A stretch of 11,565 nt of DNA from Phoronis ovalis. Taxonomy: Eukaryota > Phoronida > Phoronidae. This document shows, in pieces, positions 1 through 8,445 of the stretch (positions are counted from its first letter, which is position 1; every line of letters starts with the position of its first letter). The DNA is taken from positions 1-11,565 of the forward strand of contig JAOXYB010052201.1 in the NCBI GenBank assembly GCA_028565635.1, written 5' to 3'. Below the pieces are notes generated by a model. It had not been told where the DNA came from and did no database searches. It saw only the letters and a program-made list of their open reading frames with translations. Position numbers and translations under genes: made by a program.

Positions 1-56
1 GAAATGTCAAGTAAAATAACAAAATTTACTGTTTTTGACTTTCACAACAATAATAT

Positions 57-100
57 ATTTTACAACGTTTCGACAAACCACTATCTTCAACAGGTAAATG
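57..100 (-). ncRNA. Decayed hammerhead-ribozyme-like motif, Penelope-type repeat remnant
   Basis: Read on the minus strand, 93-87 gives CTGTTGA, followed by a 4-bp helix (85-82 with 75-72, six-base loop) and then GAAAC at 71-67. Hammerhead ribozymes have CUGANGA, helix II and GAAA in this order, and such motifs are known in Penelope-like retroelements. The core adenine is T here, and I see no clear closing helix III, so an active ribozyme is unlikely. No reverse transcriptase or GIY-YIG coding sequence is visible nearby, so at most an end fragment is present. Confidence 0.3.
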
Positions 101-116
101 TAAGTGAATGACACAT

Positions 117-168
117 ACAGTGTTTTTGTGTGACTAGATATATATATCTAGTCACACATAAACACTGT
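117..168. repeat. 52-bp near-perfect palindrome
   Basis: The two 26-bp arms are reverse complements except for one T-T mismatch (126 with 159), with no spacer. The centre is TATATATATA inside CTAGATATATATATCTAG. A loopless palindrome this long is unusual. It may be the end-to-end termini of a small foldback element or a replication-generated inverted duplication. No target duplication is evident. Confidence 0.7.
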
Positions 169-600
169 TTATTTAGGGGCTTTTACACCAGCAACAAGAC
201 TCGATCAGTGCCCAGTCAAATCGATTAGTGCAATATGGTTTCGTGCTCAGGCAAGTTAGTTATGTTAGAAATTATTCTGTAATAAATGATAATGATGTAG
301 CCTAGAGGTCTGAATCTCGTTTAATATACCTTACGATCTTTCCAACTTTTGTTTCCTTAACTTTTTCTATAAAGAAGTTGCTTGATGTATTTACGTTTTA
401 ATAGCATGAAATTATAATTCCAGGTTTCTAAATACAATTAATGAAAGAAAAACTAAAAATATTTACGGTTAACTTGTCTTTTGAAGTAATTATACTTAAC
501 AGTTGTAATATTTGATACTTAAAAACGTTAGTTTAATATATTTATTTTTTAATATGAGAAGACAATTGAAAAACTAGATTTAGTGTCGCACGGCGACACA
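169..600. other. AT-rich intergenic DNA
   Basis: No exon, RNA gene or element was recognised. The only local structure is the perfect 7-bp hairpin GTGTCGC/GCGACAC at 583-599, which is GC-rich against its surroundings. Confidence 0.6.
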
Positions 601-628
601 GTATATGGCTACCAACAGAAAGTTTCGA

Positions 629-845
629 CATGACAGCCGTTTAGATTCAAGATGGCCGCCATATTTTCCACTACATATTTCCATCTTAAAACCCATCAAA
701 CATTTTAATTAAAGTTTCGTTGAAGGTGATTCAATATTTTCCAAAATATGATTTCACATGGCAGCCATTTTGAATCCAAGATATCAGGGCTTTCTGAGTT
801 AACAAAGCATATGTTTTTAACATGACCGTCATTTTGGAATAAACA
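629..845. repeat. Diffuse repeat with a CATGGCAGCCATTTT-like core
   Basis: Related segments begin near 629 (CATGACAGCCGTTTAGATTC), 757 (CATGGCAGCCATTTTGAATC) and 821 (CATGACCGTCATTTTGGAAT). The spacings are 128 and 64 bp. AAGATGGCCGCC follows the first copy and CCAAGATATC follows the second. This looks like an old tandem or interspersed repeat with too much divergence to define a unit. Confidence 0.4.
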
Positions 846-849
846 TGAT

Positions 850-2530
850 CGTAACCTTTACAATCAAAGATTTTTAATTTTAGGTCCATCTGTACCTAAG
901 ATATAATAGTCTCAGGGTGAGTGTTTTCTGAGAAAAGCTTCGAACAAACTTTGCTGAAGAAACTGCGAAAGATTGACCGATGCAACATCTATATTGATTT
1001 CATGGAGCCCATAATAAATAAGTAACACGAACTAATAAATGGCCTATTGAATGTGTGAAAGTCGGTTAATGATAACAATTTAAAGTTAAATTGTATTTAA
1101 TTATTAAAAGTACAATTATAATATCATAAAAGTCGGTTAAAGCCTATGCTTGACCCCTGTTTTTTTTACAACGTTCTTCTTACATAGCAGACTACAATAG
1201 CCATAACTGGCAACTGAATAATCTATTTTTGACAAGGGTTGATAAAGGGATCTCAACGCACAAAATGGATTCTTTCACACAACGATAAACGGAATCAAAC
1301 ATGTTTTCAAGATTGCATATAATACATACACGCTTTCTACACATACTACGGCGTCAAATAACAATAACATAAGAAAGTGATATATTAATTATAACGCATA
1401 CAATTACACCAGCCGAGGCATGTCGACGATGTATGTACTTCAGGTACCCATAATCAACTAGTATGTGAGCCCTTTTATACCAGTCTTGGGCTTTGCCACA
1501 ATAGATGATAGATGACCTAACAAATTAGCTAGTTCACTGCATGCCAACTTGGGCTCTCCAGAAGAATTCTTCTACATCTACAGGCTACACGATTCATGCA
1601 CATACAAGTTATTTGAGACTGATATTTGGGTGCCTTTTCCTTACGCAAAACCTCATTCGTATACGGAAGAGGGAAAAAAGAAAAAGAAACAAAATTCACT
1701 ATTTTTTTTTAAATGCGACTGTTTACTCGTCTTCCGCGTTTGCTTTGTTTTCTTGGAAATGTAGCTCTTGTGGTGCATACATTTTCTCAAATTTCATACT
1801 TAACTTACGCATGACCTAAACTTTTAGATGATTCATTCTACACACATTATTGTACACACAAAGTTCCAGTTTGGAAAAAGGTTTTAATGTACCACGTTTT
1901 ATCCGTTTTATGAACACAGCTAGAGAAACAACATAACGAAGACGGATCAGAGAAAGTAGATTCCTCATGCAACTTTATATGTTATCCAAGAAATCCAGAA
2001 ACATAGGAATACCAGGGTAAAAGCATTTATTAAAAATTAAGTAAGTTAAGTGTAAGGTATGCCAAATATTTTTGATAACTTAACCTGACAAATTGCATAC
2101 ACGTGCGTAAAATCAGAACAGTATGGAATATTAATTCAAACTCAAATTGAATTACCCAGTTTTGTACTCTGTTATGAGCTACAGTAGTGTGAACCTGTAC
2201 ATTATTGCTGCAGAACTGATTTTTATGTGTACATATAGCAGTCGTTTAAAAACACTTTTTGTATTTTTCACATCTTCCATTACTTTTTTACCTTGGTACA
2301 TGTACGGTCTAATAAGAAACGGCAGCAGAAGAAATAGGAATATATATGATCGGGAAAATAATATTGAGATCGAAAGCAATTTACATGTAACTTGTGGTGT
2401 TCACAAAGCCAGTCCTCTTTCTGAAAATTTCCACCGAAGTTTTGGCCCGAGAGTTTCGGTAACTGTGTACTTCTATATTCTGTTATTAGATTGATTAAAC
2501 GTTGTGAGGAATATACCTTTTATTCCGACA
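850..2530. other. Intergenic region upstream of the cysteine-rich gene
   Basis: Short open frames occur (for example 1541-1819 and 2147-2494) but show no domain, splice context or codon pattern that I can support. The last few hundred bases must hold the promoter and 5' UTR of the cysteine-rich gene. No TATAAA or initiator could be picked with confidence. Confidence 0.5.
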
Positions 2531-2570
2531 GGATTTACATATCGCTAGTGTTAAACATAGCGTAAAGAAA

Positions 2571-2782
2571 ATGTCTAGGACAGGAAGAGTTTTTGTTATG
2601 ATGGCTGTTGCTATGCTGCACATTACCTCTGGACAATATTCAGACAGGATGTGTACACGGGCATGTGATAATGCCCAGCGAATGCAATACTCGAGTATCT
2701 GCAGGATGTGTGTATATAATCCACCAATCACAGCTTACATGTGTATCAACGCCTGTCGTAATGTCTACTTTAACCAGAACAG
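2571..2782 (+). CDS. Exon 1: signal peptide and six-cysteine module
   Basis: This coding exon encodes residues 1-70 plus two bases of codon 71. After the signal peptide the cysteines follow C-x3-C-x11-C-x2-C-x10-C-x3-C (residues 28-62), a nearly mirror-symmetric six-Cys module. The donor is AACAG|GTATTC. If it is not used, the frame reaches TGA at 2788-2790, adding only two residues, so an intron-retained transcript would still encode a complete secreted six-Cys peptide of 73 residues. A pyrimidine-rich stretch ending in AG at 2530-2531 could be a 3' splice site for an upstream untranslated exon, which would then begin at 2532. No convincing TATA box was seen. Confidence 0.8.
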
Positions 2783-4449
2783 GTATTCTTGAAGTCTATA
2801 GATCATCCGGGATACTTTTCAAACTATAGTTATATAAAATTTCGAGTCAATTTTCACAGTTTACTAATAGAAATTGAACAAAGCAGATATTTAGAACAAC
2901 AAATCTTGTTTTCCTATTAAACACTATAAAACACTATTAAACATAGATGACACATCTTGATAGAATTCCCCAGGAGGAAAGAAAACATCTAATGGAAAAA
3001 GCAAGCGAATTATTAAATAGAAATATAAAAGAAACTTTTGTCTGCTTAAATTTACAATAAATATGCAATGCACATCTCATAATGAATGCATTTAAGCAAA
3101 GATAACTTGGCGTACTAGCTTTAAAGTAAATAAATATACTTTGCCGGATAATGTAGAATTTTTAGAAGGTTTTTTATATTACTTAATTTGTTATATATAA
3201 TGTGCTATCCATATTTTCCGAAGGAGAATAGGTTAATACTATGTATTATTAGACCAAGAGTTCGCGGGGATTCGACTCAAATCAATGGGTGGTACGCATG
3301 TGCGTGAACAAAAACGCGTAAAAAGGGTGATTTTATTTTAAGAACTAGGCACGTTAACGCGCTTTACGCATTTAGGGTTGCATTTTTCGATAAAATATAT
3401 AAGAGTACTTTATTTAATTAAGTGCACCCGTTTAGAGTATCGAAATCGATCAAAACCGGGATAAAAACCGCCAACCACTTGACAAAACTTTGTCTCAAAA
3501 GTTAATTTGCGATCAAGTTCGAGTGAATTTCCCAGAATTCCGATTTCCGGCCATTTTCCAAAAAAAATAAATCTGAACGCATTTACGAGAATCTAAAATT
3601 TCTTCCAGTCAGTGAAAAGGGGTCAAAATTTAAAAATTGGAAAACGCATTTAGTTTTTTTCAAAAACTCATTCACGCACATGGGTACCAGTTATATATTT
3701 AAATCGGACCCTCGAGCAAGAGTTATACACCGCTTTGTTGTAACAACTCAATATACATACATGTATGTTTGGTAATAAAGTACACATACAGTATCAATTA
3801 AACTAAATGCTTTATACAGTTACCTCATACCATGAGTATGTACTATGTAATCGATCTTGAGGGTTACTAACAAAGCCCGCGGTCTTATATTTTATAAACT
3901 ATAGTAGGAATTATATCCTTCGTTATTTAAATTTTCAGTGTACAACTCTATTTGATCATATTGAACTGAGCTTAAACTTTGCAGCATATTTTTCTTTCAG
4001 GTCGTATCTTCCAGCTTGTCAAAATGGTGCTTTACTCAGTTCCCTACCTATAGAATGTAAAGATCTCTACCCAGTAGTATCAGCAGCATACAGGTGAGAC
4101 TTGCTTTCAATCTTTACTAAGTGCTAGCTCTTGACTGTATAAACTGCCATTCTTTGAACTAAATGTTTGAATGTCACTGTGTTACTTTGAGGTAACTATT
4201 CAAAATTACACTTTAAATTGTGATTTTATATACTTATTATAATTTATCGTTTTGTAATATAAGCAGTCGTATGATATGAGTCAAATATAAAATTACAATT
4301 TAGTATAACAAAATTTCTTTACGTTGTTTAGTGCTATCTGCAGAGCTTGCGTCGAACGACCCCCATGTGACCGTAAAATGCTAGATTACGCTTGCATTCG
4401 CATGGTGGCACCTGACTTCAGACAGATATGTATTGAATGCACCTTGTAG
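2571..4449 (+). CDS. Secreted cysteine-rich repeat protein, three exons, unrecognised family
   Basis: Joining 2571-2782, 4001-4093 and 4332-4449 gives 423 nt, or 140 residues plus TAG. Residues 1-21 look like a signal peptide: basic start, hydrophobic core VFVMMAVAML, Thr-Ser-Gly before a mature N-terminal Gln. The mature part has 14 Cys (28, 32, 44, 47, 58, 62, 77, 90, 105, 108, 114, 123, 135, 138), an even number consistent with full disulphide pairing outside the cell. No transmembrane helix follows. A unit ending Ile-Cys-x-x-Cys occurs three times (Cys 32/44/47, 90/105/108, 123/135/138). The first two units share YS-x-ICR-x-CV followed two residues later by PP. Both introns are phase 2 GT-AG, of 1218 and 238 bp. 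The ATG has A at -3, and its frame leads directly into the signal peptide. I do not recognise the family. Role (antimicrobial, signalling, matrix or other) is unknown. The gene model is strong and the function is open. Confidence 0.8.
3263..3716. mobile_element. MITE-like DNA transposon with 8-bp target duplication, in intron 1
   Basis: This 454-bp block is bounded by CAAGAGTT on both sides (3255-3262 and 3717-3724), an exact 8-bp direct repeat. Its first 46 bp (3263-3308) and the reverse complement of its last 46 bp (3671-3716) align without gaps at about 34 of 46 positions. The best part is GGTAC-x-CATGTGCGTGAA near the inner ends. The interior is richer in CpG than the surrounding intron, has no long open frame, and repeats ACGCATTTA three times. 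Inverted termini, an 8-bp duplication and no coding capacity fit a non-autonomous element of hAT, P or Merlin type. The TIR divergence indicates an old insertion. The superfamily is not determined. Confidence 0.72.
4001..4093 (+). CDS. Exon 2: 93-nt symmetric exon with two cysteines
   Basis: The exon lies between the acceptor TTTTTCTTTCAG|G and the donor TACAG|GTGAGA. It completes Arg71, encodes residues 72-101 and starts codon 102. It contributes Cys77 and Cys90 and the start of the second repeat unit (Glu-Cys ... Ala-Tyr). At 93 nt with phase 2 on both sides it can be skipped without a frame change. The skipped product would lose two Cys and keep twelve. The stretch is too short to stand out as an open frame and was found from the splice signals and frame continuity. 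Confidence 0.78.
4332..4449 (+). CDS. Exon 3: C-terminal cysteine modules and stop
   Basis: The acceptor is ACGTTGTTTAG|T. The exon supplies the third base of Ser102, then residues 103-140 and TAG at 4447-4449. It holds six Cys (105, 108, 114, 123, 135, 138). ICRACVERPP here matches ICRMCVYNPP of exon 1, and the match continues upstream through the junction as Tyr-Ser, which is good evidence that exons 2 and 3 are joined as proposed. The protein ends ICIECTL, the third Ile-Cys-x-x-Cys copy. There is no glycine amidation signal. The only dibasic site in this part is Arg116-Lys117. Confidence 0.8.
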
Positions 4450-4620
4450 AAAAAAATGAAGGTATACTTCTTAAAACAACTACAGTTATGGACTACACTT
4501 TTCAGAGATGCAGTGCAAGAACTTTTTTCACAACACACATTCGCACTACCCATTTTTCCCAGCTATGATGTCTGCCCAGCAGATTTTTGCTAAGTAACAC
4601 TGTAAATTGAAGGGTATACA

Positions 4621-4626
4621 ATTAAA
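4621..4626 (+). terminator. Candidate poly(A) signal (ATTAAA) for the cysteine-rich gene
   Basis: ATTAAA, the common variant hexamer, lies 172 nt past the stop codon. Another ATTAAA is at 4819-4824, inside the hairpin loop described separately. In DNA this AT-rich such hexamers arise often by chance. Confidence 0.22.
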
Positions 4627-4797
4627 AGGTTGAAAATCTCTGGAATATGTGCGTATTTGGATACACCAAGAGTTTTTATCGGTACTGTGCAGGTAGACCG
4701 TGTACAAATCATGATTTGACAGCATCTGGTGACATAATTTGCGAACTAAAATACAATATAAAGTGACTATCCGGAGTTTAAAATGCAAAAGAAATTG

Positions 4798-4838
4798 TAT
4801 ATGCTTGTTTAGGAATTAATTAAACTAACAAGCATATA
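4798..4838. repeat. Inverted repeat between the convergent genes
   Basis: 4798-4812 and 4825-4838 form a 14-bp stem with a single bulged T and a 12-nt AT-rich loop. It sits about 350 bp past the stop of the cysteine-rich gene. It may be in its 3' UTR or intergenic. An element remnant is equally possible. Confidence 0.5.
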
Positions 4839-5503
4839 TTCCGGCAATATATGACTTGTTCAAAGGCATACCCGGGAAGCGACAGTGTGGAAGATATCCA
4901 GGTAACCTGGTTTGTGTATGTGTTACATGAACAAATGTATTCCGAAGTAAAATCAGGCAAACATCAGAACAAAACAACAAAATATGAGTGTCTCGCTCCC
5001 AGCTATAACAAAACTGATACGCTTTCTTACTGTTTTAATACTCCTGAAAGTTTTGGAAGCTGGACATTTAATTAACATAGAAGCTGAAACAGTTTAAATC
5101 ATTATGAAAGTTGCAAAATGCATACCCCCAAACTATTTTTGAATTTAGTGACTTTCAATAGGGGACATATACATGAAGTACTTGGGAATGCATGACAATA
5201 CTAACTTTTATACCATGAGGTCATCCAGATGTAACGGAGTCATTTAGAATTAAGTTACAGGTTTAAAAAGAAATTGATGAAAGTTCAAAAATGAGTAAAA
5301 AGATGTCAATTACAGCAAGTGTTGCCTTTGCTACATGTATCTATAAGGGTCACTAAAAATGGATAAACTGGATTTTTGGCAATTTTTTATTTTTCGGGCG
5401 AACTTTGGGAACATTATCTTGCCATTGAAGATCTCGTTGCACAATAATCAAAATTTCTTAATCCCCAAATCACGAAAAAAGTAAATTCCAATATATACAA
5501 TGT

Positions 5504-5509
5504 TTTATT
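5504..5509 (-). terminator. Candidate poly(A) signal for the receptor gene
   Basis: The plus-strand TTTATT is AATAAA on the receptor's strand, about 400 nt past the stop. It is the first canonical hexamer I see downstream of the stop. A second AATAAA lies at 5391-5386. Either could define the 3' end. No cleavage site is visible. Confidence 0.4.
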
Positions 5510-5749
5510 GTCAACTGATAGAATTACATACAGTAATTATGTAGCAGAATATATCATGTAGTCCGTGTGCATTACTTTGACTATCTCATCTACTGCCCGT
5601 GCTTTCAATATTCAATATAGGCAATATATGAACTTTTTTCCTAAAGCAGATCGTCTTAAAGAAGGGTTTTACGTTACAATATAGAGTGAAAGTGAAGCAT
5701 TTTCTATTAATGTTAATTCTTTTTGCTCACCCATATGTATTCTATTCCC

Positions 5750-5895
5750 CATTCACGCCTGACATTGTCATATTTTCACTTTTCACGCCTTAAATTCTGT
5801 CATTCACCGTTCACGTGAAAGAACTATTTCCGGCACAATTCACTGTCGAAAAAAGGGGCCCTTTTACCATTCACGCAAAGCCTACAATTCACTCA
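5750..5895 (-). repeat. Degenerate TTCAC(G) repeat in the receptor 3' UTR region
   Basis: TTCAC occurs eight times in about 145 bp (near 5752, 5775, 5782, 5803, 5810, 5839, 5870 and 5888), usually as ATTCACG or TTTCACG. Receptor-strand RNA would read GUGAA repeatedly, starting just past the stop codon. It looks like a decayed short tandem repeat. A protein-binding role in the transcript is possible but not shown. Confidence 0.5.
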
Positions 5896-5909
5896 TTGCA
5901 GTTACAATA

Positions 5910-6400
5910 TCAGTTACTTCTGTTATAATCTTGTTTAAGAAGTACACTTTGGGGTTGTCCGTTTGTTAACCGAATTATCATTGGTGTCGTAGGCGTTTGT
6001 ATTTCTCCATCAAATGGATCGTCGCCCATTATTTTAGCACTGCTTCCACTTTGAGAGCTGGAATTTTTATTTCCACTGACACAAGAGAAGGTTTTATTTG
6101 CGATAACGTGAGTACAGTGAGTATCGGGATGTGATCGGAAACGGTAACTAATACAGGCCGACCTCTTTCTCGGTCGACATGGACGACATATCGTACTTTT
6201 AAACGCTTGGCGAAACTTCAGTGACATGATGTTGTATAATATAGGATTGATTGTTGAGTTAAAATAGAACAGTATTCCAGACACATAGTATAAAATGTCT
6301 GTTGCCACCTTGTGTTCTACATATTCGCTAACAAAACTTGCCATTAATCGTTGAGCGTGGTACGGCGCCCAACAGACGAAGAAGGCTATTACCACTGCCA
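5910..6400 (-). CDS. Neuropeptide GPCR, last exon (TM6-TM7-C-tail), neuromedin-U/pyrokinin/CAPA receptor type
   Basis: The exon encodes the last 163 residues of a rhodopsin-class (family A) plasma-membrane receptor. TM6 carries FFVCWAPYHAQRLM (exon residues 7-20) with the CWxP switch. TM7 spans about residues 36-58 with NPILY at 52-56, the NPxxY motif. Helix 8 follows as KFRQAFKSTIC, with Cys72 and Cys75 as possible palmitoylation sites. The tail is about 90 residues, Ser/Thr-rich (a run near residues 114-120), and ends in Asn before TGA at 5912-5910. The CWAP-x-HAQRL stretch and FN-STINPILYN are typical of neuromedin-U, pyrokinin and CAPA receptors, which couple peptide binding to G proteins. 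The minus strand reads TTTTTCTCTTTCTTTTGTAG before 6400, a strong 3' splice site. The first codon is split (x|TG), so the intron is phase 1 and the apparent GTG start at 6401-6399 is not real. TM1-TM5 exons were not found in the window. The exact ligand class cannot be told from this exon. Confidence 0.9.
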
Positions 6401-8100
6401 CTACAAAAGAAAGAGAAAAACACCTCCGTTATTAATTTCTTTGCATCATTTGCAGTTACTATTACGATATAAGTGGCGACATATATGGTAAACTCGGTAC
6501 AAAAGCCTTTTTATGCCACGCATGATTTTATCGTTCTTGGGCTAGTAACACATATACTTTCGCATAAGGGTGACTAACAGGTCGACTTCACCAACAGTAC
6601 CATATTGGATAATATTTTCACCCGTTTTCTGCTTTATTTTTACGCTTGCTATGGTATTTGAATGCTGGTACAATTTTAACTTTACCTATAGGGATAAAAT
6701 GTAGTTTCAAAATGTCATTTTTATCAAAAATTGATGAAATTCTTGCGGTTAGGATGAATATGGATTGTCCTGCTTGTGATTTTTGTAATTCTCAGCAGGT
6801 TGCTTCAGGTATCTCCGAGAAAATGCTTGCATGAAACACCGTATAGGCTTTCCTGATATTTTACAAAAAACAGTGTGTATCCATTTTCAATAATTCTATA
6901 GCTATAGACAACGCTTTTCGAATCATCAGACAAAATAGTTTAAAAAAGCTACTTTTAAAGTGGTTAGGAAAACCAATTGGTCAAATTACATGAGCACCTA
7001 AAATTAGGTTGTCCATGATTTGTTTTTATCATTCTCTATAGATGGCGCCATAAGCAGCAAATAAGTAAGCATGGGAGTAAGAAATACAAAAAGATGCTCA
7101 GATTACTTCAGGTGTCAAAACACACAAGTTTTATTAGAAAAAAATGAAAATGTGAGTAAAGTAATCTTCAACCACTGTTTCTGAAATTTTTGTACGAACG
7201 TAGCATTATTTAAAAAGATTGTATTCCACATATGAAAAGTCAGTAATCGTCACTTTAAACCGACGCAAACACCAACAAATATGACTACAGAAACTCGTTT
7301 TTTTTCTTTAGGAGTGTAACTGTTGTAACATGAAACGTTACTTAACTATATCGCTAAGCTTAACAGTTAGTTAATTACTCGCAATTTATTAACTAGTAAC
7401 TGTAGTAAGTATATTTTAGAAATTTTACAGGCTTCTGTTACACGCTATTTAAGCTAATCAACATTGACAGATCTACGAATAAACTCATATTGCTTTTCAA
7501 TCTCGAACTCAATCTGTTTACTTGTTCACTCAATTTCCCTATTCAATTCGTATCCTAATTATTTTGATGTTTAGTCGGATTTCGTGATTTTAAAACTCAC
7601 AGAAAGTAGATGTGTGCGATCAGTGAAGCAAGGGAAAGTATCTGAAAATGCGGAATTATTCGGAGCTTCGTTCAGATAGCTGTTATTCCTAGGTATGCAC
7701 CCGGCAGAGATGTTGAGAGTAAACTATCTAAGGCAGGCGATTACGATATATATCAGGCAGTGATAGATAATTTGCATATTTGATGAAACTCATTTCGACA
7801 TTTGGAAAATATTGACATCTCACTTAATGTCTAATAAGTCTATTATACACCGATAACGTACATTAATCTAAGCAATTTACTGCGCATATATAATCATTGC
7901 TGCATATCTGTTAAGTATATAGTGAACGCCGACTAAGGCGCTTAATAAGTATCCTAACTACGTCCTATTGTGTAATTACATCTCTGCTTCTACAAATAAA
8001 GAAATATAAATGTAGAACTTTCGACACAACATACATTCACATCTACTTATTATATTTGTGCATTTAGAAGTTAAAATCTTATATAGGTTTTCATCCCGGT
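6401..8100 (-). other. Receptor intron sequence (presumed)
   Basis: A polypyrimidine tract and AG (6420-6401 on the minus strand) start this intron's 3' end. No TM1-TM5 exon of the receptor could be found here on the minus strand by looking for typical TM motifs. A weak CTCTATAG acceptor-like site near 7040 on the plus strand has no supporting open frame. Confidence 0.5.
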
Positions 8101-8111
8101 TTTTTGACTAC

Positions 8112-8445
8112 GGGGATGTGCCACCCAACCCAACCCAATCCAAAATTTTAGCTTGTAGTAGCAAACCCAATCCAAATTTTTTTAAATATAAGGGTAGCAA
8201 TCCAAATTTTGTAAAATATAAGGGTAACAATCCATAATTTTAAAATATTTGAGTAGCAATCCATTTTTACGCAAACTGACCGATAACAACCAAATTCTAT
8301 TTATGGATACAAACCTAAAATTAATCCAAATTATTTGCTATAAGCAGTGCGTAGCAATCCAAATTTTTGAATTTCTTTACGGTAGCAAAAAATACAGGAA
8401 TTATACAATTCAAATCCAAAATTTTAAACTGGGCTGCACATCCTC
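8112..8445. repeat. About 30-bp tandem repeat array flanked by inverted motifs
   Basis: Units beginning GTAGCAATCCAAATTTT recur with a period of 29-30 bp at 8194, 8224 and 8253. More degenerate copies run from about 8140 to 8420. The array is bounded by GGGGATGTGCCACCCA at 8112-8127 and its near reverse complement at 8430-8445 (13 of 16 match). GGTTTTCAT also occurs on both outer sides. Inverted ends around an internal tandem array resemble MITE or Helitron-like elements of molluscs, but the type is not established. The open frame inside the array is a product of the repeat. Confidence 0.6.

Larger units (their letters stand above)
4450..5500. other. Region between convergent genes
   Basis: It contains the 3' end of the plus-strand gene and, further right, the 3' end of the receptor transcript. 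Apart from the hexamers and the hairpin listed, nothing was recognised. Open frames at 4546-4788 (minus) and 4851-5075 (plus) look random. Confidence 0.5.

Noticed and set aside
1541-1819. 92-codon open frame
   Set aside because: Low-complexity Lys/Arg and Phe content from poly-A and poly-T tracts, with no domain and no splice sites of note.
2147-2494. 115-codon plus-strand open frame just upstream of the cysteine-rich gene
   Set aside because: It needs a TTG start, has no domain or signal peptide followed by a structured region, and overlaps the expected promoter or 5' UTR.
3266-3280. GGGGATTCGACTC as a tRNA T-arm or tRNA-derived SINE
   Set aside because: It resembles a B box, but no 5-bp T-stem closes and no acceptor or anticodon arms are present. 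It is part of the transposon terminal inverted repeat.
4851-5075. 74-codon ATG open frame
   Set aside because: No signal peptide, no repeat similarity to the neighbouring cysteine-rich gene and no recognisable motif. A GTAAC donor-like site inside it has no partner I can support.
6399-6401. GTG as start codon of the receptor open frame
   Set aside because: The minus strand has a long pyrimidine tract and TAG immediately before 6400, and the product would begin inside TM6. It is a 3' splice site with a split codon, not a translation start.
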